Part shown: positions 21,232-31,169 of the stretch, piece after piece
Layout: the number at the start of each line of letters is the position of its first letter
How positions within the stretch are numbered: position 1 is the stretch's first letter
Source of the DNA: Hypericum androsaemum
Taxonomy: Eukaryota > Streptophyta > Magnoliopsida > Malpighiales > Hypericaceae
DNA: 64,000 bases
NCBI GenBank assembly: GCA_963995505.1
Contig: OZ023189.1
Span: 2,307,155-2,371,154 of the forward strand
Reading direction: 5' to 3'
The notes under the pieces: generated by a model
What the model was told of the DNA's origin: nothing
The model's database searches: none
What the model saw: the letters and a program-made list of their open reading frames with translations, nothing else
Made by a program: the position numbers and the translations under genes

Positions 21232-21579
21232 ATGATGAAAATGCAAAGTATTTGTAGTCGGTTATAAATACGTTCATATTTTATTTACATAAATTTCTTA
21301 TTCATATATTATTTGAACTATTTTAAATCTCTGGTGTATGCAGTAATAATGAAATTGCTGATTCCCTCTGTTTTCGTACATTATTGAAAGATTTGATATG
21401 AATTGTGTGTACATATCGGTGGCAGAAAGTACTTTTGCGAGAAACAAACTTTTTACCTGATGTGAACAAAATTAATCTTATCTCTTTGACAAAAAAAATA
21501 CTAATCTTCCATTTTTGAAGAGTCGCCAGTTCCAAAATTTACATGTAGCACTTCGAGCATCTCCAACAAATTCTGGGCA
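21232..21579. other. AT-rich spacer, no gene seen
   Basis: It lies to the right of the Copia-A target site. No coding or terminal-repeat signal was found. Confidence 0.5.
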
Positions 21580-22400
21580 AACTTCAATTTGCATCTTGGA
21601 GATGGCTCGGGTTTCTTCTTTGGGAATGATCCTTGGCTACAAGGTGGAGTTTTTAGTGAGACTTTTCCATGTTTGTACTTGGTTTCTTGTCAGAAGCTTG
21701 CTCGTGTGAAAGACTCTGGTCATTGGGTTGGAGAATCGTGGGTATGGTCTTTGCAATGGAGAAGGGCGCTCTTCTCTGAGAAATTGAGGAGGCTCAGTCA
21801 TTGTTGCATCTGCTTCGCTTTGCTGAAGCAGGGGAGGGATTTAATAACTTAGGGGACAGGAACTTCTCCGAAATACAATACAAAGGATCTGAAGGCCTTG
21901 GCTTACGAAGGAGGGAGTGCTTCAGGTTCAGTGCTTGCTCGGGTATGGTCCAACCATGTTCCTTTCAAGGTTCAATGCTTTCTATGGATTCTCCTGCAGG
22001 ATAAGCTCCCAACACGCGTGAACCTGATCAAGACGAGGAGGCTTGATCCGTGGAACTGTCTTTGCCCGTTATGTGGCGATGAGGACGAATCGACACACCA
22101 CTTATTTTTCAATTGCTCGGTCTCGTGGCGGGTGTGGAATTACTTTGTGAGGATTTCGGGAGAAGCTGGTGTGGCGGTCCTCCCTTTCGAAATATTCTAG
22201 CTCAGTGGTTGGGTATTTCGGTGCTATTATGTGGAGTATTTGAAATTATCAAAACTGAGTAATTTTTGATGAGGTTAGATGTGAGAAAAAGTTATTCCTA
22301 CACTCTATCCCCTAACATGACGATAAATGGTTGATTTGGGGAGGCATTGTCAAAGGGTTTAACAACCAGAACTTTTTTCTGTGGTTGAATTCTTATTCTT
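21580..22400 (+). pseudogene. LINE (L1-type) 3' remnant with RT zinc-binding domain
   Basis: Plus-strand fragments match the C-terminal part of plant LINE ORF2. The first is HLGDGSGFFFGNDPWLQGG at about 21589-21660, followed by DSGHWVGESWVWSLQWRR. The second is the zf-RVT domain at about 21925-22170: VPFKVQCFLWILLQDKLPTR, CPLCGDEDESTHHLFFNC (C-x2-C...H-H...C) and WRVWNYFVRI. Frameshifts separate them, and only decayed tail sequence follows. The RT core and endonuclease are absent, as is usual for 5'-truncated LINE copies. No clear poly(A) tail or TSD was found. Confidence 0.8.
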
Positions 22401-22854
22401 AATAAAGAATTGACTTATGCATATATTTAAATCTATTTATATTAATAAAGAATATTTACTTATAAAAAAATTAGCACTTCGAACATTATTTAAGTGTATT
22501 TCTATTGAAACAAACCTAAGGTGAACACGGATTATGTAATATCCTACTTAAGAATATTACTTAAAAATTTTGGAAAAAATTTACTTTAGTACTCCGTAGT
22601 TTGCGTCTTTAATAAATAAAAATTTATAATTTAAAACTCATCAAAAAAATCTCCCGTAATTTCCCGGGCTCATCAAATAATTCATATTTCTTTATTCAAA
22701 AGTTCTTGTCGTCTTGACTCTCATTAACTTTTTTTTCTGAAAAAAAAAACTCCGAGTCCACTTTCTCTCTTCCACTCACGCATAAAAAAATGGGATAAAG
22801 GCCCCCGATTTTCCTCCAAGCTCCAATCGGCTCCTCTTTCCGGTCGTGGGGGCT
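22401..22854. other. AT-rich spacer, no gene seen
   Basis: Contains A-rich and T-rich runs. A CT-rich stretch at about 22750-22850 could be the 5' leader of the short ORF that follows. Confidence 0.45.
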
Positions 22855-22968
22855 ATGGCCACTTTTCTAAAATCCCACCGGAGCTCGGTTCTCCTCATCC
22901 TCCTCGTACTCTGCCGACCTTCCTCTCTCTCTATCGTTGTCTCCGGGTCCGTCCACGAACGTTCTTAA
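22855..22968 (+). CDS. Short ORF with a signal-peptide-like N-terminus (37 aa)
   Basis: ATG at 22855 opens MATFLKSHRSSVLLILLVLC, a basic start followed by a hydrophobic core, then small residues (SLSIVVSGS) and an early TAA at 22966. That pattern is typical of a secretory signal peptide. AAG/GT at 22967-22971 resembles a 5' splice site, so this may be the first exon of a truncated or mutated gene of the secretory pathway. Codon use and GC content differ from the AT-rich surroundings. No downstream exon was recognised, and function is unknown. Confidence 0.35.
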   Translation: MATFLKSHRSSVLLILLVLCRPSSLSIVVSGSVHERS

Positions 22969-22971
22969 GGT

Positions 22972-23650
22972 ACTTTATCTTTGAAGGTTTCAAGGCAAGT
23001 GCTTAATTGATTACTGAGTTTGAAGATTGGAAAGTTTAGTGGTTTTCCTCGTTTGAAGGTTTAAAGCCATTCTTTTTTTAATCGCCGGAAAAATTCGAAG
23101 AGGAAGACGAGGACATGTGAAGTCATTTTTTAATGCTTCCCTATGAACGGTCGAGAGGAATCGGGAGGAGATGGGAGGCGAAGGTAAGAATCGGGAAGGG
23201 GAAGGGTTGGGAAGAAGAGAGAAAAAAAATGGGAGTCCAGTGGTGGCAAATACAATTGGGAATTTTGGGATATAAAAAGGCAATTTTAAAAGAATATAAA
23301 GAAATGGGAATTGTTTGATTTTTTTTAACTTGTCATCAATTTTGGGTAAAAATTTAATCTTACATAGCGTGCTTCGTAGGACTAAATTTTGTTTAGGAGG
23401 AGAACAAAGTCCAATGACATCTAAAGTTCGAATATTTAAGTCAATTTGCCTAAATTTTTTCAAAAAAAAATTCAAAAATTATTGTACCCTATTCTAATGA
23501 TTCGGTCTTTTATCTCTATGAACAGTTTTTAACTCGGTCACTTAATGGATACAGCAAAGACCACCTTAAATTCACTAATCAGCGGCTAGCTGCACCCAAA
23601 AAAAAACATAAAATTAATGGGGTCTCCTCCATTTCTCCCCGTAAATCTAA
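22972..23650. other. Spacer between the signal-peptide ORF and the ERF gene
   Basis: Includes a purine-rich stretch (about 23150-23235). The minus-strand frame at 23011-23475 looks like the shadow of this purine-rich tract. No supported gene. Confidence 0.4.
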
Positions 23651-24109
23651 TTAAACTATCTGCAGATAGTCATCAACGGAAATGCTTAAACCGTCCCATT
23701 CCGATCTACTCTCATTTACATTGTCATAATTCGCACTAGAACCGCTTCCATTACCCACCACGCCAACTTCGCCATTAATGCTACCGGAAGACGGCTGGCA
23801 GCTCGCTATCATCTGCGCGTCAATGGCCATTCCGGCATCTGAAGCGGCTCGTTGCACCGACTTGGGAGACATGTTGTCTCGGACACTGGAAGGTAGCATC
23901 AGCGGGAAGTTGAGGTTGTCCGGTGAGGAGACTCCCCGAAGACAGTAAAACGCCACGTCATGTGCCACCGCTGCGCCCTCCGGTGTCGAGTAAGTTCCCA
24001 GCCAGAGGCGCCCCTGGCTTCCCGGAACCCTAATCTCCGATACCCACTTGCCCCATTTCCGGCGCCGGACACCCTTGTACTTGTTCGAATTCTCTGGTGA
24101 AGTGCTCAT
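23651..24109 (-). CDS. AP2/ERF transcription factor, ERF014/DREB-type
   Basis: A single intronless 153-codon frame, ATG at 24109 and TAA at 23651-23653. One AP2/ERF DNA-binding domain spans about residues 11-69: [19 protein letters not shown] (YRG part) and [20 protein letters not shown] (RAYD part). Val at the DREB-diagnostic position (KWV) points to the DREB side of the family. A block after the domain ([30 protein letters not shown]) is characteristic of the ERF012-ERF015-like group. The C-terminus is acidic ([14 protein letters not shown]), a possible activation region. The protein should be nuclear. At 153 aa it is somewhat short for the group. It is the only clearly intact host gene here. 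The exact orthologue is not determined. Confidence 0.92.
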   Translation of the reverse strand: MSTSPENSNKYKGVRRRKWGKWVSEIRVPGSQGRLWLGTYSTPEGAAVAHDVAFYCLRGVSSPDNLNFPLMLPSSVRDNMSPKSVQRAASDAGMAIDAQMIASCQPSSGSINGEVGVVGNGSGSSANYDNVNESRSEWDGLSISVDDYLQIV

Positions 24110-24205
24110 AATATGTATTGGGAGAGATGGTCTTTCCTTTTGGGTGTGAAGGGCGAAGACTTGTTCGTTAAGAGCTTATGGGTGTTTGAGATGGAAACCG
24201 AAATG

Positions 24206-24214
24206 CTTATATAG
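24206..24214 (-). promoter_or_regulatory. TATA box of the ERF gene
   Basis: The minus strand reads CTATATAAG about 95 bp upstream of the ATG at 24109, a normal spacing for a plant gene with a short leader. Confidence 0.6.
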
Positions 24215-24254
24215 GTTGAGGAAATTAAAGAAAGTCAGAGGCAATGGGTATGTA

Positions 24255-24295
24255 GGTCAAAATTTTCAATGGTCAAAATAAAGAAAATTTTGACC
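24255..24295 (-). promoter_or_regulatory. Cluster of W-box motifs upstream of the ERF gene
   Basis: TTGACC occurs on the minus strand at 24255-24260 and 24271-24276 and on the plus strand at 24290-24295, all within about 90 bp upstream of the TATA box. TTGAC(C/T) is the WRKY-factor binding core. Clustered W-boxes are common in stress-induced ERF promoters. Regulation by WRKY factors is inferred. Confidence 0.5.
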
Positions 24296-24439
24296 TTCGA
24301 GTTTTGTCAAAACGATTAAAGTGGACGGTGATTCATGCAACTGGGGGATCGTGGAAGTAATGATGGGTAGGGCACGGCAAAGGTTCAAATGGCTCATTAG
24401 GCTTTCTTATGATTGGAAGGAGCTTCTTCTTCGTCAAAA

Positions 24440-26325
24440 GGACCTGTTACAAACAAATATATGATATTTAATTATGATGCTGTTTCAATTTTTAGTGTAA
24501 GTGAAAAAAATTTCTTTCGGTTCTGCTTCCGCTGCAATAGATTTTAATATCATGTTTGGTTATAAATGAATAAAATTTTTATTTAATTTACAAGCAAATT
24601 TCAAAATATACCAAAAAAATATTTGGCTATTTTAAAACTGTTATAGTTACGGCCGTCATTCACCAAATCTTCGGTCCTCGGGACACTACCTCGACACTAT
24701 GATTTTGAGCCACATGGTGCTTAACTAAAAATATATAAAATTAAAAAATTACAAGTAACTGTTTTCCCGCCCTTCACAATACTATCGACACTACTTTGTT
24801 GTGATAATAGGTCTTGAGAAGACGTTAGAAATTATATTATATTTAGTTATGAGTTTAATATAAAAATTTTAATATATTAATTTTATTACTCATTGTTGTT
24901 CCGTAATTTTCCAGATCTAAACATGTGATATGTTAGATATGAAAAATTTAATGTAATATTTTGTTTCGTAATGAATTACATACAATTGTGATTACTACTA
25001 GCATCTATAGATAAACGTAATTGGGCTCTAAGCACCAGCACCGGCAGGAAAAGCAAGCGAGCAAGATTGTCTGGGTTGGATTGGGACAAACCCTCTGCGG
25101 TGGATAGTATATTTACCGCCCCCTAGGATGGGGTAAGGAGGTTCACAAGATAAGACAACTGGTCAACGTATTTTAATTATAAGAGGACCAAAACAAATGG
25201 AATTAATTAATCGGATTACCTAAGACATGACGTCACGAGCCTGATTTTCTCGCTACGTAGCTGACCTCGTAAACATAATTAAATTCATTCAACTCAAGTC
25301 ATCTTCATGAAACACACAACTGGCTTTTGGCTGCCAGTTTAGATCACCGTCAAGATACGCATGCGGTACAGAATTTGTCAAAAAACCAAAAATAAGACGA
25401 TGCGGAGTCCAGAAAATATTTCATCGTCTTTGGCTCAATTATATAATATTAAATAGAATTTGATAGTGCTCGACTCTAATTATAAAAAAATATTTAGTAT
25501 TTAAAAATTTACTAGGCTGATTAATAAAAATTTAAAATAGCTGGGATGTTGATAGTAACAAAATTTTCCAATCAGTATCCTGAATGCCAACTTTATTTTC
25601 TATTATAGAATAAATCAGGCCGTTAGAATTTAATTATGTGGACATTCGTTTGAGGCTTGAAACAGAGATACAAGTCTGCAACTAATTGTAATCATTTAAA
25701 CCCAGCTCCTTTTTATTTGGCCAAAAGAGTTGCAGTACATTTTTTAGAATTTCATATACAAAAATAATGCGTTGAAATAATTAGAAAGTTATTAAGATAA
25801 TTTTGTAACCATTTAAAATTTATATTCAATTCAAATTTATATTCAATTCGAATTTTAATTCATTAATTTTTTAGATCACAGATAGTTCCAAAGAACATAC
25901 CACATTCAGATAGCCTCGCATCTTTTCTATCCAACAAAACTGCAAAAAGACGTGGCGTAGAAACGGGAGATATCACAATTTTCGGTGTAAAATTTGCTTG
26001 GATAGCTTAAGACTACTCACATTGGTGAGCGGATCTAATCTACTTACGCAATAAATAAATAATTTCTTTCTCATCAAAATACTATTCAATCCAACCAAAT
26101 CTTTTACCATCTTTATTAGTGATCTCATCTAATCGCTCACTAAATAAATAATTAATTTCTCTCTCATCCACATATTATTTATAATTTAATTTATGTTTAT
26201 ATATAAATTACAATAAATATATAAAATTATACGTCTATAATTATAATAAGGAAAAAGTTAAAATAAAATAACAAAATTAAGATTATAAAAGTTGGAAAAT
26301 AAAATTAGAAAGAAAGAAATCGAGC
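24440..26325. other. AT-rich intergenic stretch, no gene seen
   Basis: No coding segment of recognisable family. GC-richer sequence at about 25020-25150 shows no motif I know. Confidence 0.5.
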
Positions 26326-26560
26326 TACAAATGGATGTCGAAAATATATTTGAAGTCAATAGTCGAGCAAGTTACGAGGAAGAGTTTCGGTTGAGGAGCC
26401 ACAATTTCTTATTTCGGAGTTCGATTGAGTTGATTCAAGTTGCTTTCCGAAGGTGAGACGTATATCTACAACTTTTTAGTTTATGACTTCTCCAAATTCG
26501 GAATATAAGAATATCGAAAATATATTTGAAGTCAATATTAGACCGAATTACAAGCGTCCA
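26326..26560 (-). repeat. Isolated, inverted copy of the 177-bp satellite monomer
   Basis: Read on the minus strand, it matches the monomers at 42844-43719 across more than a full unit. Shared words in plus-strand form include TCGAAAATATATTTGAAGTC, TATATCTACAACTTT and GACTTCTCCAAATTC. The GTCGAAAATATATTTGAAGTCAA motif occurs twice about 180 bp apart, so slightly more than one period is present. Confidence 0.7.
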
Positions 26561-27157
26561 AAGTTTGAATACAAGATTGAGTATCAAAATATGTCAATAT
26601 TTAGCTCTATTTATAGAGAGTTGAAAAATAATAATTTTCATATTTTTTAAATTTTAAATTTTATCAAAATATAATATTAATTATGATAAACAAATAAATA
26701 ATATTTACTAATATCTATTTCAACAAATTATATTTTGTCACGTACCACTAGGATTAGATTAAGATAAGAAAAAAAGATCACGAGCGTCGATCTGCCAGTC
26801 GTGCGGCTCGGCCCAAATCCATCCATTTTCTATTTTTTTTTAATTTCTTCTTTGTCCTTATACGGTGAGCGTCTAATGTTCGATGTGAAAATTGAGTGGA
26901 TCGAAAGGGCACGATACAACACAGTAATCTATGATTTTCTTCAAAGACTAACCGATTATATCACAACCCTAAAAAAAACCGATTATATCACTGCAGCACG
27001 ATAAAAAAAAAATAGAAAACACGACTAGAGCGCAAAAAAGAGAAATGCTCTTTAATATCAAACTCTCAGACTTCTGAAAATGATAAACTCTCTATATATT
27101 TATAAAACAAGTACATTGTGCTATTTAAACTAATCAGCAAACCCTAAACATACTTAA
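26561..27157. other. AT-rich spacer, no gene seen
   Basis: No supported features. The short frame at 26801-27004 is low complexity. Confidence 0.5.
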
Positions 27158-27394
27158 TGTTAGATTAGTTCTCAAATTCCGAATTACTTCCTATTGTATA
27201 AAAGTTTGCTATTTCATGTATAGAAAATTATGATTAACCTACCCTCAAAAAAAATTATGATTTAACCTCCTATAAATAGGAGGACATAGGTTAGGAGTTC
27301 TTCGGCTCTCACAATGTATGCAGCAGTATAAGCAGAGAGAACTTGAGGCAGGTCGCCTCGCAATAGCCTATGTATCCATTTGTACTCCACATAT
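27158..27394 (+). mobile_element. Left part of an older LTR split by Copia-B
   Basis: It probably starts TGTTAGATTAG at 27158 and holds a TATA box (CTATAAATAGGAG, about 27270-27282). It continues after Copia-B at 35235-35376, ending CCTAACA. The following AGAAGTATCTAAGCTCGGGC resembles a mutated TGGTATCAGAGCTCGGGC primer site, so it would be a 5' LTR of a decayed copia-like element. Confidence 0.5.
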
Positions 27395-28161
27395 TGTTGG
27401 AGAATTGATTTATTAACCAAGGAAGAGATGGCCCAATACAAGTGAGTGTGTTGGGCTTTGGCCCAAATATTTAATTAGAGGGAGAATCCTAATTAAATAT
27501 AATAACTAAGTAATTAGTGGGTAACTTTGAGCTAATTTAATTGAAGGTCACACCAATTGATTTTGGGTGTTTGTGAGATCAATACGAAGCTCGTTGATAG
27601 AGCTTCGTAACGATATATAACACTTGCGAAAATCCAATTCTCGGAGTGAATGAAAATTGGCTTTAAAGTGGTATGGTTGTTATTAAAATAAGCACAATCC
27701 CACATTGGTTAGCGCACCATGCTGAGACAAGTTTATAAGGGACTAGAAGTCTAGCATGGGTAAACTGGTGGAGAAGGGAGAGGCTCCTCGCGCCATCCGT
27801 CCATCCGTCTGCCCGGCTCGGCACGCACGCACGAACGCACGCGCGCGCACGCCCCGCCCCGCCCCGCCCCGTCTTGGACCGGGCCGGGCCGGGCTGAGCC
27901 CGGGCTCGGGTTACGGGATTGTGAGAATTGTTCCAGGTTCCAGGCCTTATCTTTTTAGAACTGGGCCGGACCTGTTGAAGCGATTCTGGGCTCTAAGTCT
28001 GTTGGGCTTAAGCTTGGACAAGCCCATCTTCTGGATCCTTCTTCTCCTTCCAGAAAGTGTCTCTTTGAGGGGTAATCATGGCTCTTATAACAGCAAAGTT
28101 ATGAGGGGTATTCATGGCTGCCATTGATTTCGGATTTGGAGGTAGGAGGTCCTTGGCTACC

Positions 28162-28168
28162 TATAAAA
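28162..28168 (+). promoter_or_regulatory. TATA box of Copia-B
   Basis: TATAAAA lies in ACCTATAAAAGGAGCCCTCC, a strong plant TATA context. The same box occurs in the 3' LTR near 34799-34805. Confidence 0.7.
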
Positions 28169-28389
28169 GGAGCCCTCCTCCCTCATTCCAAATCATCCCA
28201 GCTCTCACTCTTCCTTGAGCTCTCTACTTCTCCCTCTATAGCATGGCATTTCTCACTCTCATTGTGTCGGAGTTCTAAGGCTACGAAAAGTTCGAAAGGT
28301 GTACGAAAGTGCTTCCTTTTGTACACGAGGTTGGGCGTTGTACCTTGGGAGCTCTCTTACCCACGGAGGCCTGAAGCATATAGGCGGGT

Positions 28390-28404
28390 AATAAGAGTTA
28401 TAAG
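28390..28404 (+). promoter_or_regulatory. U5 segment complementary to the Copia-B primer region
   Basis: AATAAGAGTTATAAG is the exact reverse complement of 28595-28609. It begins 228 bp downstream of the TATA box, close to the 238 bp in Copia-A. An upstream partial complement (CTCTTACCC, 28354-28362) can form a competing hairpin with GGGTAATAAGAG (28386-28397). Confidence 0.8.
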
Positions 28405-28594
28405 GGCACACGGCTTGCTGTGGTCTCGTCCAGGATTGCATCCGAAGATCACTACCTTGAAGAAGACGGTATTCACACTTAGTTCGAAGTATGATCGTGA
28501 GCATTCTCTAAACTCCTCTCTTTTATTTGGCTTACGGATTACATACGATTATATGCTTTATATATTCGTAGTTTACTAATATTTGACCAACAAT

Positions 28595-28609
28595 CTTATA
28601 ACTCTTATT
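28595..28609 (+). promoter_or_regulatory. Self-complementary primer-binding region of Copia-B
   Basis: CTTATAACTCTTATT begins two bases after the 5' LTR. It is unrelated in sequence to the Copia-A 15-mer, but it is again an exact 15-nt complement of its own LTR. No initiator-Met tRNA complement is present. Confidence 0.7.
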
Positions 28610-29243
28610 CTCTAAAATATTAGTATACTGGTGTGTAGTTCGTATGCTTATTATTACTGTTGTTCGAAACCATCGGTCATCAGTGTGACACTTAACATAA
28701 TTCTTTACATTCGGTTTCTAACTGATCATTACCTTCTGTGGAAACAAAAGGAAAACTGATTGTAGTGAAAAATTGATGAGTCAACAGGTATTATTTAAAA
28801 GAAGAAGTTGATGCGTGAGTGCTTCTGTGAAGGGATAAAAAAATAATAATAAAAAAAAAATTCACCAATTTTATTTTCCCACGTTTGTTTTTTGCTTCCG
28901 TTCATGTTTTAATGGGTTTTCTGATTAAATTCGTAACCTATTAAAGTCGCTAGCAATACGTTTTTACAGTAAGGTTTCTTCTGCAAAAGCGTTTACTAAC
29001 GTCTAATTAATTAGTGTCTCTTTACTCCTGCTGTTAAGTAAAGCTTAAAAAAATTACTGTGATATTTGAAAGGGTGCTTGTTTCATCTACTTTGCGTAAC
29101 CGTTTTTATATTTGATTACAGTTCGTGTAATTAAAACAGCTTTATAATCTTAGTTGTTACGGTTCTCGGAACAAATAATTTCTGGATTTATCCATTGTGT
29201 GAAAATTGTCGTTTACTCACTAAATCCTATATTTGAAATATAG
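28610..29243 (+). other. Copia-B 5' leader, no gene seen
   Basis: AT-rich sequence between the primer region and gag. No upstream open frame of note. It is much longer than the 11-nt spacer in Copia-A. Confidence 0.5.
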
Positions 29244-29318
29244 ATCATAGCTGGAATTAACAACTCTCCCCCACACGAGATCAACAACTCCGGTGCGACG
29301 AACACCACGAATGACAAC

Positions 29319-31169
29319 TTGAACGAGGAGGTTCATGTTGTGAGGGCTAGCGGCGCTGAGGCCGTGATGCCGGGTCATAGACACCCAATGCCACTGCCGT
29401 ACTCTCATCTTGAGAAACCGGAAAAGTTCAAGAGTGGAAATTTCAAGAGATGGCAACAAAAAATATTGTTCTACTTGACTACCTTTAACTTTAGCCGGTA
29501 TGTCAAGGAGGAGAAACCCAAAGAGAATGTGAGTGATCCGCTTCAAACCGCGATCCAAAATGCATGGGTACATGAAGATTACCTATGCCGCAACTATATA
29601 TTGGGTTCACTCGACGATTCGCTTTACGGCGTGTACTATACCAAAGAAACGTCTAAGGATCTTTGGGAATCGTTGGAGCACAAATATAAAGTTGATGACG
29701 CCGGTGCAAAGAAATTTGTGGTCGGGCGCTTCCACGACTATTGGATGGTCGATGGAAAGAGCGTTGTGGAACAATGCGAAGAGTTGCAATTGATCTTTCA
29801 TGATCTTGCAACGGAGGAAATGGCCACCAATGATGCCCTCCAAGTGGCGATGGTAATTGAGAAATTACCACCATCTTGGAAGGACTTCAAGATGTACCTC
29901 AAATACAAGAGGAAGAAGATGACTCTCGAGGACCTTATCCGAAGGTTGCGCATCGAGCAAGGCAACCGAAAGGTTGATAAGAAACCAAGTGGCATGGTTG
30001 CTAAGGCCAATGTGGTCGAGACCGGGGGGAGCTCCCGTGGGAACAAGCGGAAATGCTCAAATGATTCCAAGGGAGATGCTCAGAACAAGAGCTTTACTGG
30101 TGCTTGCTTTGTTTGCAACAAGACCGGCCATCGTGCCAAAGATTGCTACAAACGTCTAGCCGCGGAGGGTAAGAAGACGGCAGGACCAAGCAAGGGCAAG
30201 AAGAAGAAGCCCGCCAATGCTAACATTGCGGAGGCTAGCTTGAGCTCCGACCTCGATGAGATGCACCTCACGGCCGTTGTGTCCGAGGTGAACCTCGTGG
30301 GTGGGAACTCGAAGGAATGGTGGGTGGACACGGGGGCTACCCGCCATATTTGTGCCAACAAATGGATGTTCAAGACCTATCAACCGGTCGATGATGAGAA
30401 CTGCTACATGGAAAATTCTGCAGTCTCGAAGGTTGAAGGCAAGGGGACGGTCATGCTGAAGATGACCTCGGGTAAGGAGCTGACCTTGACTGATGTGCTG
30501 CATGTGCCCGAGATTCAAAAGAATCTTATCTCCGGAGTGGTGCTCAACAAGAGGGGCTTTTGGCTTGTGTTCGAATCCGACAAGGTCATCATGTCCAAGG
30601 GAGGGATGTTCGTTGGCAAGGGCTACTTGACCAACAATCTTTTTAAGATGAGTGTAATGACTTTAGCTCCCAAGGCAAAGTCTAGTGATAAGATTGCCAA
30701 TAAGGCTAGCACGAGCAATAATGTAATAAATGTTGCCGATAAGGCCAATGAGAAAGTGAAGGTTGCTTATTCTCGGGATTTGTTATATTTATGGCATGGT
30801 AGACTAGGTCATGTGAACTATAAGTCTTTGCAAAGGCTAATATCACTTAGCCTACTACCAAAGTTTAACATCGATCACAAACATAAGTGCGAGACTTGTG
30901 TTGAGGCCAAGTACGCCAAAGCATCTTCCCACTCGATTGAGCGAAGCACGGAACCATTGGATTTAATCCACACCGACGTATGTGATTTAAAATACGTACA
31001 AACGCGTGGCGGTAAAAATTATTTTATAACTTTTATCGACGATTGTACGAGGTATTGCTATGTCTACTTGATGAGAAGTAAAGACGAAGCAATAGACATG
31101 TTCATTCACTATAAGAATGAAGTTGAGAACCAACTTGGCAAGAAGATCAAAAATCTTCGAAGTGACTGA
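29319..31169 (+). CDS. Copia-B gag, protease and integrase (long open segment)
   Basis: A 616-codon open stretch; it is open from about 29244 and has no ATG before about 29367, so the original start may be lost. Gag: KFKSGNFKRWQQKILFYLTT and VIEKLPPSWKDFKMYLKYKR. Zinc knuckle intact: CFVCNKTGHRAKDC. Protease: WWVDTGATRHIC. Integrase zinc region: LWHGRLGHVNYKSLQRL ... CETCVEAK; core begins HTDVCDLKYVQTRGGKNYFI and ends at RSD before a TGA (31167, from CGA). The products would form particles, cleave the polyprotein and integrate cDNA. Close to Copia-A in every domain and less damaged. Confidence 0.93.
   Translation: MNEEVHVVRASGAEAVMPGHRHPMPLPYSHLEKPEKFKSGNFKRWQQKILFYLTTFNFSRYVKEEKPKENVSDPLQTAIQNAWVHEDYLCRNYILGSLDDSLYGVYYTKETSKDLWESLEHKYKVDDAGAKKFVVGRFHDYWMVDGKSVVEQCEELQLIFHDLATEEMATNDALQVAMVIEKLPPSWKDFKMYLKYKRKKMTLEDLIRRLRIEQGNRKVDKKPSGMVAKANVVETGGSSRGNKRKCSNDSKGDAQNKSFTGACFVCNKTGHRAKDCYKRLAAEGKKTAGPSKGKKKKPANANIAEASLSSDLDEMHLTAVVSEVNLVGGNSKEWWVDTGATRHICANKWMFKTYQPVDDENCYMENSAVSKVEGKGTVMLKMTSGKELTLTDVLHVPEIQKNLISGVVLNKRGFWLVFESDKVIMSKGGMFVGKGYLTNNLFKMSVMTLAPKAKSSDKIANKASTSNNVINVADKANEKVKVAYSRDLLYLWHGRLGHVNYKSLQRLISLSLLPKFNIDHKHKCETCVEAKYAKASSHSIERSTEPLDLIHTDVCDLKYVQTRGGKNYFITFIDDCTRYCYVYLMRSKDEAIDMFIHYKNEVENQLGKKIKNLRSD

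Larger units (their letters stand above)
27395..28592 (+). repeat. 5' LTR of Copia-B (1198 bp)
   Basis: It begins TGTTGGAGAATTG and ends ATTTGACCAACA. It contains a GC-rich tract with CACG and CCCCG runs (27820-27910), a TATA box at 28162-28168 and the U5 segment at 28390-28404. It lacks a roughly 50-bp segment that the 3' LTR has at about 34656-34706. Confidence 0.93.

Noticed and set aside
27756..28579. Frames of 123 and 151 codons
   Set aside because: They lie wholly inside the Copia-B 5' LTR and recur, altered, at 34319-35216 in the 3' LTR. GC-rich LTR sequence yields chance frames.
29319..29321. TTG as the start codon of Copia-B gag
   Set aside because: The frame is open upstream and TTG starts are not expected in plants. 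The first in-frame ATG is near 29367, so the true start is probably mutated or internal.
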